Below, in pieces: positions 32,079 to 40,209 of a DNA stretch of 64,000 nt. The stretch covers positions 62,001 to 126,000 of IMG/VR virus record IMGVR_UViG_3300018876_000008, one strand, 5' to 3'. How positions within the stretch are numbered: position 1 is the first letter of the stretch; the number at the start of each line of letters is the position of its first letter. This DNA comes from a virus. Made by a program: the position numbers and the translations under genes. The notes under the pieces were generated by a model that had not been told where the DNA came from, did no database searches, and saw only the letters and a list, made by a program, of their open reading frames with translations.

Positions 32079-32096
32079 AAATAAAAACGGTTTAAG

Positions 32097-32735
32097 ATGA
32101 AAAAAGTAATTAAATTAACAGAATCTGATTTAGAAAATATTATCCAAAAAGTTCTTACTGAAAAGACTATGGGAGAAGTGCCAGGTGAACATCCACTATG
32201 TAAAGTTAAGTGTAAGAAAAAAGTATTAGGTAAAGGTAATGTCGGTGTCGATGTTAAAATGGTACAAAGTGCTTTATCTAAGTGTGGATTTAACAAAGAA
32301 AAAGAAGGTGGTGGTATGAACGCCGGTTGTGGTAAAGACTACAAAAAATGTGACGGTAAGTTTGATGTTGAAACTCAAAAAGCTGTTCGTGAATTTCAAA
32401 AAGATAGAGGTATTACAATCGATGGACTTGTTGGACCAAGAACATTAGAAGAATTGACAAAAGGTCAAGACTCGTGTTTGGCACCTTTCAAATGTAACTG
32501 TAAACAAAAAACAAGAGGAGACAAAGAGGGTACTATTCCCGGCACAGGTGTTGTTCCCGCTCCAGGAGATAAGGTTTCAATAAGTTGTAAGAAATCAATA
32601 TCATGTTTTGAAAAACATAAAGACGCATGTGGATTAGCTAAATGTTTAGGAATATGTATACCTGACAATATGTGTAGTACTAAGAAAGATTATCCAATTA
32701 GTGACTTCCCACCAAAATATAGATTTGACGTTTAA
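32097..32735 (+). CDS. peptidoglycan-binding protein, Cys-rich, leader-peptide N-terminus
   Basis: A 212-residue protein. Leader KVIKLTESDLENIIQKVLTE (2-21). A peptidoglycan-binding repeat (about 45-122) includes CDGKFDVETQKAVREFQK and GLVGPRTLEEL. The rest has about 18 Cys in C-x-C and C-x3-C spacings, suggesting disulfides. A virion-associated or secreted wall-binding protein is plausible. It is the only protein here where the leader is fused to a recognisable wall-binding domain. Confidence 0.75.
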   Translation: MKKVIKLTESDLENIIQKVLTEKTMGEVPGEHPLCKVKCKKKVLGKGNVGVDVKMVQSALSKCGFNKEKEGGGMNAGCGKDYKKCDGKFDVETQKAVREFQKDRGITIDGLVGPRTLEELTKGQDSCLAPFKCNCKQKTRGDKEGTIPGTGVVPAPGDKVSISCKKSISCFEKHKDACGLAKCLGICIPDNMCSTKKDYPISDFPPKYRFDV

Positions 32736-32755
32736 CGACAATATTTAATAGATTA

Positions 32756-32789
32756 AAAACCCTCATAGAAATATGGGGGTTTTATTTTT
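32756..32789 (+). terminator. terminator
   Basis: AAACCCTCAT pairs with ATGGGGGTTT around AGAAAT; T-rich tail. Confidence 0.75.
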
Positions 32790-32794
32790 ATAAG

Positions 32795-32802
32795 ATATTT
32801 AT
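32795..32802 (+). promoter_or_regulatory. ATATTTAT promoter motif before 32807
   Basis: GATATTTATAGATATGG; four bases before the ATG. Confidence 0.5.
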
Positions 32803-32806
32803 AGAT

Positions 32807-33274
32807 ATGGAGTTCAACGTATTCAAAGATAAATTTAGTAAAGTGATTTTCTTAGTCACTGCAATTGGTGCAACTATTACACTAATCAACTATGTTGGTC
32901 CTGTTATTAATTATGCTAATGATTTAAATGACCTTGTTCAACAGTATGAACAAATAAATGAATCCTTAGAAAGAATGGACAAACATATTGACCAATACGA
33001 ACAAGATAGGTCTAATAAGAAAAAAAGTTTTTCAATCGGACTGAGAAGTGATACAGAATCGGGTCAAGTTATTTATGTTGATGAAAATAATGGTATTTAT
33101 AGAGCCTTTTTAGATAAGACAACTAAGCAGTATTTTTATTATGATATTGAAGGTATTGCTGTTTACTGTTATACAAAAAAACCAGTGAGAGGTGAGGAAC
33201 GTCACGTTGAGATTAAACCTCTTATTATTCCTGATACTGTTATTATTAATAACTTAGATTCAATACAGAGGTAG
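32807..33274 (+). CDS. membrane-anchored coiled-coil protein
   Basis: A 155-residue protein: one membrane helix (about 10-32), then a coiled coil (about 36-68; LVQQYEQINESLERMDKHI), then a beta-rich C-terminal domain. The layout resembles phage spanin or holin-associated proteins, but no family is recognised. Single-gene unit with own promoter motif. Confidence 0.6.
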   Translation: MEFNVFKDKFSKVIFLVTAIGATITLINYVGPVINYANDLNDLVQQYEQINESLERMDKHIDQYEQDRSNKKKSFSIGLRSDTESGQVIYVDENNGIYRAFLDKTTKQYFYYDIEGIAVYCYTKKPVRGEERHVEIKPLIIPDTVIINNLDSIQR

Positions 33275-33291
33275 GTTTTTCCATTTAACCG

Positions 33292-33299
33292 ATATTTAT
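33292..33299 (+). promoter_or_regulatory. ATATTTAT promoter motif before 33318
   Basis: GATATTTATTAATAAAAC, 18 bases before the ATG; identical to the copy before the lysozyme gene. Confidence 0.55.
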
Positions 33300-33317
33300 T
33301 AATAAAACAATTAGACT

Positions 33318-33782
33318 ATGAAACATTTATTAAATGACATGAGCCAAGATGAAATGAATTCTATTCGTGAACAACATACTGGCGGTAAAGAATTAACAAT
33401 TGAGAATTTCTCAGAAATGGTTAACAAAAAATTAGGAGAAGTACCAACATTAGTTACTGAATCAGAATTAGAAGAACAAGGTTTAGGTGCTAGAATGAGA
33501 GCTAATAAAGAAGCTAGAAAACAATCTAAAGAAGCTAACAGAAAATACGATAATTGGGCACGTTCTAAAGGTAAAATACTTTCATACAACCGTGATTTTA
33601 TTAAACGTATTGGTAAATTTCAGGAACAACTAAAAAAAGATTACGTTATTGGTGACAGTTTAAAACTTAGTAAAGATTCACAAATGTTTGAAAAATATCT
33701 TAAAAGTGTTGACGATATGAGAAAGACTTTACAGGCCGCTGAAGAACAAATCAAAAAGTTAGAATTCGACCCTAACAAGTAA
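33318..33782 (+). CDS. leader-peptide (REQ) basic helical protein
   Basis: A 154-residue protein. HLLNDMSQDEMNSIREQHTGG is the leader variant, ending E-Q-x-x-G-G. A second stretch, LVTESELEEQGLG (about 45-57), repeats the pattern internally. The rest is Lys/Arg-rich and helical, as in scaffold or internal head proteins. Function inferred only from pattern. Confidence 0.65.
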   Translation: MKHLLNDMSQDEMNSIREQHTGGKELTIENFSEMVNKKLGEVPTLVTESELEEQGLGARMRANKEARKQSKEANRKYDNWARSKGKILSYNRDFIKRIGKFQEQLKKDYVIGDSLKLSKDSQMFEKYLKSVDDMRKTLQAAEEQIKKLEFDPNK

Positions 33783-33859
33783 TGACTTGGAAAATTCTTT
33801 TCCTTTTTAGTCTTATAATTATAATTTATGGTTATTGGGTAGATTCCAAACACGAATAA
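33782..33859 (+). CDS. 25-residue membrane peptide
   Basis: ATG overlaps the preceding stop. MTWKILFLFSLIIIIYGYW forms one hydrophobic helix with a short DSKHE tail. Five bases before the next gene. Confidence 0.45.
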   Translation: MTWKILFLFSLIIIIYGYWVDSKHE

Positions 33860-33864
33860 TTATT

Positions 33865-34137
33865 ATGAAAAACTTACTTAAGATAGATGAGTCCGAGAAA
33901 AAAAGAATCTTAGGATTACATGAAAATGTTTTACCTAAAAAGGTAAACCTATCTGAACAATGGTGGGAAGAAGAACCACCAAAAGATAAGTGGCAATTAC
34001 TTGAAATGGACATTAGAAAAAGTATGGATAAGATAATTGATAACCATAAACATAATTGGGGAAATGACCAATATAATGTTATGGGTGCCATTGAAGAAAT
34101 AATGGAAGGTCTATTTCAAAAAGTACAAATAAGGTAA
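33865..34137 (+). CDS. leader-peptide (DESEKKRILGLHEN...SEQ) protein
   Basis: A 90-residue protein. KNLLKIDESEKKRILGLHEN continues to a S-E-Q-W-W site at about 32-36. The start is at 33865 (second Met of a longer frame), where the leader begins. Function unknown. Confidence 0.65.
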   Translation: MKNLLKIDESEKKRILGLHENVLPKKVNLSEQWWEEEPPKDKWQLLEMDIRKSMDKIIDNHKHNWGNDQYNVMGAIEEIMEGLFQKVQIR

Positions 34138-34145
34138 TAAAAATA

Positions 34146-34173
34146 AAAACCCAACTTATTGTTGGGTTTTTTT
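34146..34173 (+). terminator. terminator
   Basis: AAAACCCAAC-ttatt-GTTGGGTTTT plus T-run; 10-bp stem. Confidence 0.85.
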
Positions 34174-34210
34174 ATGTAATTAATCTTCGTATTCACCGTT
34201 CCACATCATT

Positions 34211-34531
34211 CTATTTTTTAAATTCATCTTCATCAACATCTTTAACTATATCATTAAGTACCATATCTAACGCATGTTCTTCATCCCATTCGTTTTCCTC
34301 TTCTTTACAATTTTCGTGAACTTCATTAATTACTCCTTTAAAGTGAACATGTTCTTTAGGTAAGTAGATACTTGCTAAGATTTCAATGACAGTCGCCACA
34401 AAAGCTATAACTGCAGTTATGTAAGCTGATTCATAAAGAGCTGAGAAAAATTCAACTACATGAAATAGTGAATGTAACCTTAATCCCCATCTTATGAAAC
34501 TTACTAATATTTTATTGTGAGAATCTTTCAC
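34211..34531 (-). CDS. small membrane protein
   Basis: A 106-residue protein read from a GTG start. Two hydrophobic stretches (about 20-55) are followed by an acidic tail (CKEEENEWDEEHALD). Overlaps the upstream gene by 20 bases. Function unknown. Confidence 0.55.
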   Translation of the reverse strand: MKDSHNKILVSFIRWGLRLHSLFHVVEFFSALYESAYITAVIAFVATVIEILASIYLPKEHVHFKGVINEVHENCKEEENEWDEEHALDMVLNDIVKDVDEDEFKK

Positions 34532-34796
34532 TACCTAACATATATTTTAACACAGATTGAGGTATTCCTGAATTTGTGAATTGGTTTAATTTTGCTAACG
34601 CTTGAGTTACATCATAAGCAAGTATAGAAACGGTCTTTTCCACCTTACCGTCAAGGTAAGTACATTGATAAATTAAATTATCTTTTACTTTTGAAGTACC
34701 TAATAATTTAATTTCTATTACTACGGCATCTCTACCTAACTCCGTAAGTGACTCACGGAATTCTTGCTCTTCTTTTTTGTATTTTTTTCTAATCAT
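34512..34796 (-). CDS. 94-residue hypothetical protein
   Basis: Basic N-terminus (MIRKKYKKEEQEF) then alpha/beta. Part of a cluster of tiny overlapping minus-strand genes between 34211 and 35147. VIEIKLLGTSKVKDNLIYQCTY is the main strand pair. It has a weak echo in the gene at 61037 (an -NLIYQ/-VKVEKTVSI-type strand order followed by an A-L-x-x-L helix). Confidence 0.55.
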   Translation of the reverse strand: MIRKKYKKEEQEFRESLTELGRDAVVIEIKLLGTSKVKDNLIYQCTYLDGKVEKTVSILAYDVTQALAKLNQFTNSGIPQSVLKYMLGSERFSQ

Positions 34797-34950
34797 TTTT
34801 TTCTCTAATTTTTTTATAGGCTAATTCGTAAACATCTTCTAATAACATATTAGGATGTTTGTCTCTAATATTAGAAACGTTATTAAATAACTCCATACGC
34901 TTATTTAAATAATACGCTTCATAAACTAATTCTTCAATTCTATTACTCAT
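34789..34950 (-). CDS. 53-residue hypothetical protein
   Basis: MSNRIEELVYEAYYLNKRM onward; helical; stop overlaps the start of the 94-residue gene (ATGATTAG). Confidence 0.5.
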   Translation of the reverse strand: MSNRIEELVYEAYYLNKRMELFNNVSNIRDKHPNMLLEDVYELAYKKIREKND

Positions 34951-34954
34951 TTTT

Positions 34955-35065
34955 TTACATTAATGGACCAGCACTACAAGTGTGAATTGCAGCTTTGATT
35001 CTTTGTTCTTCCATCCATTTAATGAACTTCCAAAATTCAACTATCTTTTTGACTATTTTCATCAT
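34955..35065 (-). CDS. 36-residue basic peptide
   Basis: MMKIVKKIVEFWKFIKWMEE: amphipathic Lys/Trp-rich helix. Overlaps the next upstream frame. An amphipathic helix of this type could associate with membranes (inference). Confidence 0.4.
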   Translation of the reverse strand: MMKIVKKIVEFWKFIKWMEEQRIKAAIHTCSAGPLM

Positions 35066-35147
35066 TTAATTTTTTTTGGTCAGTAAACGTCACAAATAAA
35101 CCTCCGACCATAATACCTACACCGAGACCATACATAAACATTTCCAT
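35037..35147 (-). CDS. 36-residue membrane peptide
   Basis: MEMFMYGLGVGIMVGGLFV is a Gly-rich hydrophobic helix; polar tail (TDQKKLNDENSQKDS). First gene of the leftward microprotein cluster. Confidence 0.4.
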   Translation of the reverse strand: MEMFMYGLGVGIMVGGLFVTFTDQKKLNDENSQKDS

Positions 35148-35224
35148 TATTCTATTTTTTTACAAATGTAATAAAAAGTGTCCTAAATAAAAAGAATATA
35201 CGATATTTTTTTTTATTTGTTTCA

Positions 35225-35232
35225 ATATTTAT
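35225..35232 (+). promoter_or_regulatory. ATATTTAT promoter motif before 35237
   Basis: AATATTTATAGGTATGAG; four bases before the ATG. Confidence 0.5.
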
Positions 35233-35236
35233 AGGT

Positions 35237-36232
35237 ATGAGTTTATATGATGAGATAATAGATTACATTAAAGGGAGAGTTTACCATAGGGAAAATAATC
35301 TTGAATGGGAAGAACACGACATGGAGTATAATCACCCATTAGCAGGTATTGAAAAATCTCATATTTTTAATGCTGATGGAGTCCCTTCTTTCGATATTAA
35401 TAAAATTGGAGAGATGAGTGATGATGAGTTAGAAAATATTCAAAAGTATTTTAACGACTTTGAGACCGCTAATAGATTTAGGGTGAGGACCAATTATGGT
35501 GAGGGTGATGAATTAACTTTTAGGTATTACACAAATAATGACTACATTATACCATTCGCAAGTGTAGCTTACTTTCGTGAAGTACGAAATAATGTAGTTC
35601 AAGAGTTAAGAGAAAGACAAATGAAAAGGCGTAATCAAAATGCTAATGATTTAATCCCTATACTTAATAAATTTATTGAAAAACATAGTAAAAATAATCC
35701 TACATTATATCCTGATTGGTTAACTTTTAATTTTTATGAGGTAAGTTATGGTGATTTGATAGCCCAACCAGTTGTAGATATAGAAAAATTATTAAAATCT
35801 GGAGACAAACTTAGTATTGCAAAAAATACAAGAACTCTTTTAGAGAGAATATGGAATAGACTTTTAAATTCAGACACCTACCGTTCATATCAGGACACTT
35901 CACTTAATCAAGTAAAACCTAAATTACGTTTTACTAACGTTAAGTTTGATGGTTGGAACTCTTATATGAAAAATGTTGTTAATAAAGAGATAAAACCAGC
36001 CATAAAAAACCTTCCGAGAGCGAAAGAATGTGTCCATTCAATAATTTTTAGATTTAGAGGAGGTATCGATTATATAGAAATACAAATTCACCCAAGATTT
36101 AGGAAAGACTGTACTGATAATTATTGGAATCGATTCAATACTTACGATTTTAAAAATCAAATGAGAGAAGTTTTGGATGGTTATGGATGGAAACGAAATA
36201 TAAACTATTCAGATAGTACTTGGAGAGACTAA
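35237..36232 (+). CDS. 331-residue hypothetical protein
   Basis: Begins MSLYDEIIDYIKGR. Two apparent halves: an acidic N-terminal part (to about 130) and a basic C-terminal part containing CVHSIIFRFRGGIDYIEIQIHP. Followed four bases later by another hypothetical gene. Not recognised. Confidence 0.65.
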   Translation: MSLYDEIIDYIKGRVYHRENNLEWEEHDMEYNHPLAGIEKSHIFNADGVPSFDINKIGEMSDDELENIQKYFNDFETANRFRVRTNYGEGDELTFRYYTNNDYIIPFASVAYFREVRNNVVQELRERQMKRRNQNANDLIPILNKFIEKHSKNNPTLYPDWLTFNFYEVSYGDLIAQPVVDIEKLLKSGDKLSIAKNTRTLLERIWNRLLNSDTYRSYQDTSLNQVKPKLRFTNVKFDGWNSYMKNVVNKEIKPAIKNLPRAKECVHSIIFRFRGGIDYIEIQIHPRFRKDCTDNYWNRFNTYDFKNQMREVLDGYGWKRNINYSDSTWRD

Positions 36233-36236
36233 TAGT

Positions 36237-36875
36237 ATGGATTATAAGGACAAAATAGACGCTTTATTGAAATTTTGGGAACGTACAGGTTCTCCAAGGA
36301 TAAAAGATACTCTATTTTTCGGATGGAAATTTGAAAATATGGGACAATATTTAGATGTTTTGGGTAAATATTATGGAATTAGTGATATGAAACAACATAT
36401 GATTAACGAATATAACGAAATCCTTAAAAAATATGACAAATGTGAGTCAAATTTAGCGTTAGAACAGTGGAATGTTGAAGATTATCCCATGAGTGTACCA
36501 TATAATGGATGGGGAGGTAAGCCAACACAACACGTATACTATGATTATGACAAAAATTGGGAATTTCCGACTGAATGGTTTGAACAAAGTATAGAAATAC
36601 TTATTGATGATTCCGAAACTTACTCATCAGACGTAGAAGAGACTTTAGAACACATCGAAGGGGAAGTAACAAATTATATTTATGACTCATATGATGATAT
36701 TTGTGTTTCTGAAGCAATTAATAAAGCTCATCAATACATATATAAAAAATACGGACTATCTAGTAACATGGTAACAGGTCTTAGAGACTATGAGATACTT
36801 GATAAAATCGCTGAAAGAGAATCCGAAAAGGCTAAAAAGAGATTTTTAGAAACATATAACTTAAAGAAACTTTAA
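36237..36875 (+). CDS. 212-residue hypothetical protein
   Basis: Begins MDYKDKIDALLKFWERTG. Acidic, Tyr-rich, with a helical C-terminus. Co-transcribed with the gene upstream. Not recognised. Confidence 0.65.
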   Translation: MDYKDKIDALLKFWERTGSPRIKDTLFFGWKFENMGQYLDVLGKYYGISDMKQHMINEYNEILKKYDKCESNLALEQWNVEDYPMSVPYNGWGGKPTQHVYYDYDKNWEFPTEWFEQSIEILIDDSETYSSDVEETLEHIEGEVTNYIYDSYDDICVSEAINKAHQYIYKKYGLSSNMVTGLRDYEILDKIAERESEKAKKRFLETYNLKKL

Positions 36876-36919
36876 ATTTATATAAAAACACCTAATTTTG
36901 TTCATAAATTACAAATTTT

Positions 36920-37264
36920 ATGAATAAATTACTATTAGGTTTCATTCTTTTCTTTATTGGACAAGCCGCAATATGGTTCCAAACCAACGGACAGTTCGTT
37001 TGGCCTTGGTTTAAGAAAAATCCTCTATTAATATCAATTTTTATGGGTTCAAGTATTAGTTATGTGTTAATCTACGCAACAAGATTCATGGTTGAACACT
37101 TTGATGGTCTATTATGGCCAGGTAGATTCATCGCATTTGGTTCAGGTATCATTTCTTTTACATTTTTAACTTGGTATTTCTTAGGTGAGGGTATTACAAC
37201 CAAAACTATCGTGTCTTTGTTCTTAGCGTGTAGTCTGATAGGTATACAACTTTTTTGGAAATAA
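36920..37264 (+). CDS. four-helix small membrane protein
   Basis: A 114-residue protein with four hydrophobic segments (about 3-18, 33-52, 68-87, 92-113). FQTNGQFVWPWFKKNP lies between the first two. The size and four helices are like small multidrug-type or holin-like proteins, but I see no diagnostic residue. Encoded just before the holin-like gene. Confidence 0.65.
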   Translation: MNKLLLGFILFFIGQAAIWFQTNGQFVWPWFKKNPLLISIFMGSSISYVLIYATRFMVEHFDGLLWPGRFIAFGSGIISFTFLTWYFLGEGITTKTIVSLFLACSLIGIQLFWK

Positions 37265-37284
37265 GTTTTTAAATGAAAACTTAG

Positions 37285-37292
37285 ATATTTAT
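37285..37292 (+). promoter_or_regulatory. ATATTTAT promoter motif before 37311
   Basis: GATATTTATAGTAAAACAC, 18 bases before the ATG. Confidence 0.55.
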
Positions 37293-37310
37293 AGTAAAAC
37301 ACTATAAATT

Positions 37311-37574
37311 ATGAAGAAAATTGTGGATTGGGTCTGTGGACTACTTAAAGATGAGAAAGGAACACCATCATCAAAAAGATTTATTGGTATAATATCAGGA
37401 TTATCACTTTGTGTGGCTTTATTTATCAATTTATACACAGAACAACCCGTTGAACCTACACTTGTACAAGCAGTCGCTGCGATTTGTATTGGTGGATTAG
37501 GATTAGCGTCTGCAGATAAGATATGGGGTAAACATAAGCCTTGGGGTGACAAGAATTCAAACGAACATGAGTAA
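37311..37574 (+). CDS. holin-like membrane protein
   Basis: An 87-residue protein. After KDEKGTPSSKRFIGI come two hydrophobic segments (about 23-43 and 50-70), with a charged tail (KHKPWGDKNSNEHE). This layout, with a short positively charged N-terminal segment and two helices, is common for phage holins of Bacteroidota. It overlaps the next gene by 8 bases. Holin activity is inferred. Confidence 0.6.
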   Translation: MKKIVDWVCGLLKDEKGTPSSKRFIGIISGLSLCVALFINLYTEQPVEPTLVQAVAAICIGGLGLASADKIWGKHKPWGDKNSNEHE

Positions 37575-38886
37575 AAAAATACAATTAACAGAACAAGAAG
37601 TGTCCTCAATTAGAGGATTATACCCATTAGTTAACGAAAAAGTACTTAATGAACAAAGTGTATATGAAAAAATTAAGAAATCTTATAGTGAGCCTTGTAG
37701 TGGTAGTAATGAAATAAAAAAACCTGTAGTAAATGTTAAGGTAGTATTTGATAAAGAGGGTATACCTATCAGGGCTAACTTTTTTTTAAAGGGATATTTT
37801 GGTGCCACTAAGAGTGCCGATGAAGTTTACAAATCAGCATTACTACAAATGAAAGAAAAAATATTCGCAGAACTAAAGGCTAAACGAGTTATAGGTAACT
37901 ATGATTTAGGTTTGGTCTTTATTAAAAAAGTTATAGGTTCTGCAAGTAATTTCTTAAATGGACCACTTCTTCCCACACATAGTTTGTACGGTAAACCTAT
38001 ATCACCTCAAGCTTTAACTCGTGAACCTTATAATAATTTACCTAAAGAAGGTGATTCTAATTGGAATAAAAATAAGGGATATGCTGATAGTAGATGGAAA
38101 AATATGGTTTCTTTTATAAAAAATAATGGAGACTCGATTGGTTTTTCTGTTGGAGAACAATTAAGAGACCCTAAAAATATTGAATCTAGAATCACAGACA
38201 CTGGTGGGTGTACTGACGAAAAAAGAGATATTAATAATTTCCCTAACCCTGGTCAATTTGTTGTCATTGAAGGCGTAATGAAATTAACTCCACAACCAAT
38301 GGACGATGATTTAATACAGCAATTAACCGAATGTGCTGAAGGACTTAAAATTATTGTAGGTTACTTTAATCAATCAATGAGTGCAATGGATACAGGTATT
38401 CGAATGCCACAAAATAGTAGGGGACATAAATGTGATTATGCCACATTTACTGTTTATTGTAACGATATTCCTGTAGGGGTATCAAATATGAATAACGGTG
38501 ACCAAAGAGTAAGAAGTAACAATCCAAAGGCACGTGTTGGAATAGACCAAAGTAACGTTAGATATAGAGCACCAAAAGCAGTCGGTGATACTGTCTACAG
38601 TCTAATAACGGTTGGTACTAAACAATTAGAAGAAATAATTAAAAAGAGTGCTAATGGTAGAGTGAAGATGAGAATTCAAGGAACTCCAAACACTTTATTA
38701 CGTCCGTCAACAAAAGGATATCATGGTGATGCTCCAATGGTATGCGCATATGTTGAAGAAGATAACGGAGATAAGAGAATAGTTTATGGACCTAAAGAAC
38801 CTTTTGGTGGTTCAGGAGATGTTGGACCAGGTAAGTCACAATCACTTGGTTCCTTTAATCCTTGTATAACGATAGATAAAGTTTAA
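37567..38886 (+). CDS. leader-peptide (LTEQE...NEQ) protein, probable virion protein
   Basis: A 439-residue protein. SKKIQLTEQEVSSIRGLYPL, then VNEKVLNEQSV, is the leader pattern with terminal N-E-Q at about residue 27. The body is mixed alpha/beta, with Asn-rich segments and three Cys. The start is at 37567, the second Met of a longer frame, because the leader begins there. It is convergent with the CAP-domain gene (4-base overlap). Function unknown. Confidence 0.7.
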   Translation: MSKKIQLTEQEVSSIRGLYPLVNEKVLNEQSVYEKIKKSYSEPCSGSNEIKKPVVNVKVVFDKEGIPIRANFFLKGYFGATKSADEVYKSALLQMKEKIFAELKAKRVIGNYDLGLVFIKKVIGSASNFLNGPLLPTHSLYGKPISPQALTREPYNNLPKEGDSNWNKNKGYADSRWKNMVSFIKNNGDSIGFSVGEQLRDPKNIESRITDTGGCTDEKRDINNFPNPGQFVVIEGVMKLTPQPMDDDLIQQLTECAEGLKIIVGYFNQSMSAMDTGIRMPQNSRGHKCDYATFTVYCNDIPVGVSNMNNGDQRVRSNNPKARVGIDQSNVRYRAPKAVGDTVYSLITVGTKQLEEIIKKSANGRVKMRIQGTPNTLLRPSTKGYHGDAPMVCAYVEEDNGDKRIVYGPKEPFGGSGDVGPGKSQSLGSFNPCITIDKV

Positions 38887-39383
38887 GCATCTAACCACAA
38901 TACAAAAGTAGAATACACTACTTTAAAGTCATAGTTATTTTTAGTAAAGATACTATTACCACAGTTCACCGCACCTACAGTAGCTCCTTTATTTAACATT
39001 GCTTTATTGTGACCTTTAGAGACCTTCCAAGAATCTACAATTTTTTCTGCAATATCATCAATAGAATCCTCGATTCCGTTTATGGATACCATAGATACAT
39101 TTTCATTTCCTAAAATATAATCGTTATCGACAAATACCATTAGTCTGTCTGTGAATTTTGGTGTTGTACTATTTTCAGTATGTGACAACCTACCTTCTAC
39201 AATCATATATTTAGTATGAACCTCAACAGATAAAAAGGTTTTTTCACACCAAATTAATTCATTTAGTCCATTCTCAACCCTGTACTCATTGATTTTTTCG
39301 AATACTTTTAAGTCTAACGTTGTTTGTGAATACACATTTAACATTAGTATCGTAAATAATATGGTTAGTATCTTTCTTTTCAT
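38883..39383 (-). CDS. secreted CAP/SCP-domain protein
   Basis: A 166-residue protein with a signal peptide (MKRKILTILFTILMLNVYSQ). INEYRVENGLNELIW, H-x3-M, GRLSHTEN, LGNENVSM, VDSWKVSKGHNKAML are the CAP (SCP/PR-1) motifs, including the His and Glu tetrad. Start set at 39383 because TATCTTTG ends four bases upstream; a longer frame begins at 39398. CAP proteins are secreted with varied roles. A phage copy suggests an effect on the host envelope or neighbours. Confidence 0.85.
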   Translation of the reverse strand: MKRKILTILFTILMLNVYSQTTLDLKVFEKINEYRVENGLNELIWCEKTFLSVEVHTKYMIVEGRLSHTENSTTPKFTDRLMVFVDNDYILGNENVSMVSINGIEDSIDDIAEKIVDSWKVSKGHNKAMLNKGATVGAVNCGNSIFTKNNYDFKVVYSTFVLWLDA

Positions 39384-39387
39384 ATTA

Positions 39388-39395
39388 CAAAGATA
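39388..39395 (-). promoter_or_regulatory. TATCTTTG -7 element, likely leaderless start
   Basis: On the minus strand TATCTTTGTAATATG: the element ends four bases before the CAP-gene ATG. No clear -33 TTG. Confidence 0.4.
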
Positions 39396-39419
39396 CAAAA
39401 AATATTTGAATTAAACACG

Positions 39420-39427
39420 ATATTTAT
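39420..39427 (+). promoter_or_regulatory. ATATTTAT promoter motif before 39446
   Basis: GATATTTATTATAAAAGAAC, 18 bases before the ATG. Confidence 0.55.
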
Positions 39428-39445
39428 TATAAAAGAACAAACTCT

Positions 39446-39799
39446 ATGAATTGTTGGACAACAAAATTATTTAAACATTTTCAATCTTATTACGGTAAAG
39501 AAGTTAATAAGTGTCAAATAGCTTTTGAAAGTGGTGAATTTAAAAATATTATAGGTTCTATGTCAAGAACATTTATTATTGAACCTGAAGATTTTTTAAA
39601 TATCCTATTAGTTAAGACTGCACATTTTGGTAAGGAGTGTTTTAAAGATGACAAAATAGAAAGAATAAAACTTTATGATAAATGTGTTTTTATTGCCAAA
39701 AAATATAAAATAGATTTACCTAAAGATGTTGAAATGTTAATAGATGACAGAAAACAAAAAGTAGGATTGTTTAATAAACTAAAATCAATTTTTAAATAA
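39446..39799 (+). CDS. 117-residue hypothetical protein
   Basis: Begins MNCWTTKLFKHFQSYYG; Lys-rich, helical, four Cys. Overlaps the next gene by one base. Not recognised. Confidence 0.6.
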   Translation: MNCWTTKLFKHFQSYYGKEVNKCQIAFESGEFKNIIGSMSRTFIIEPEDFLNILLVKTAHFGKECFKDDKIERIKLYDKCVFIAKKYKIDLPKDVEMLIDDRKQKVGLFNKLKSIFK

Positions 39800-40209
39800 T
39801 GAAAAAACAAGAAAAACAATACATCATTACAGAATCACAATTAAAAACGGTGATTAAAGACGTTATCAAAGAACAAGGTCTTTATGGGAACACTTCTGAC
39901 GTTGTTGATTACGATTTACCTGAATACTTATCCGATGTTATTATTTTAAGTAATTTAGAATCAATGAACGATGTTGAAAATGCGGTTAAAGAATTACATA
40001 AAAGACTTATGAGATTAGAAAAAGGTCTTGACACTGCAGGTTCACACCAAAAAGCTTACGGAACGGGTTTAAATTACGCTGAAAAAAATAAGAAAGATAA
40101 GAGGGATTTAGATAGGGATATCGAAGATAAAGCAGAGTCAGAAGAAAGAGATGAGGAACTAAGAAGAGAAATCGAAGCTCTTCAAAAGATGATTCAAAGT
40201 AATGACTAA
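39799..40209 (+). CDS. leader-peptide (ITESQL...KEQ) coiled-coil protein
   Basis: A 136-residue protein. KQYIITESQLKTVIKDVIKEQ is the leader with terminal K-E-Q. The C-terminal half is a long charged coiled coil (NKKDKRDLDRDIEDKAESEE region). It starts on the last base of the preceding stop and overlaps the next gene. Confidence 0.7.
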   Translation: MKKQEKQYIITESQLKTVIKDVIKEQGLYGNTSDVVDYDLPEYLSDVIILSNLESMNDVENAVKELHKRLMRLEKGLDTAGSHQKAYGTGLNYAEKNKKDKRDLDRDIEDKAESEERDEELRREIEALQKMIQSND

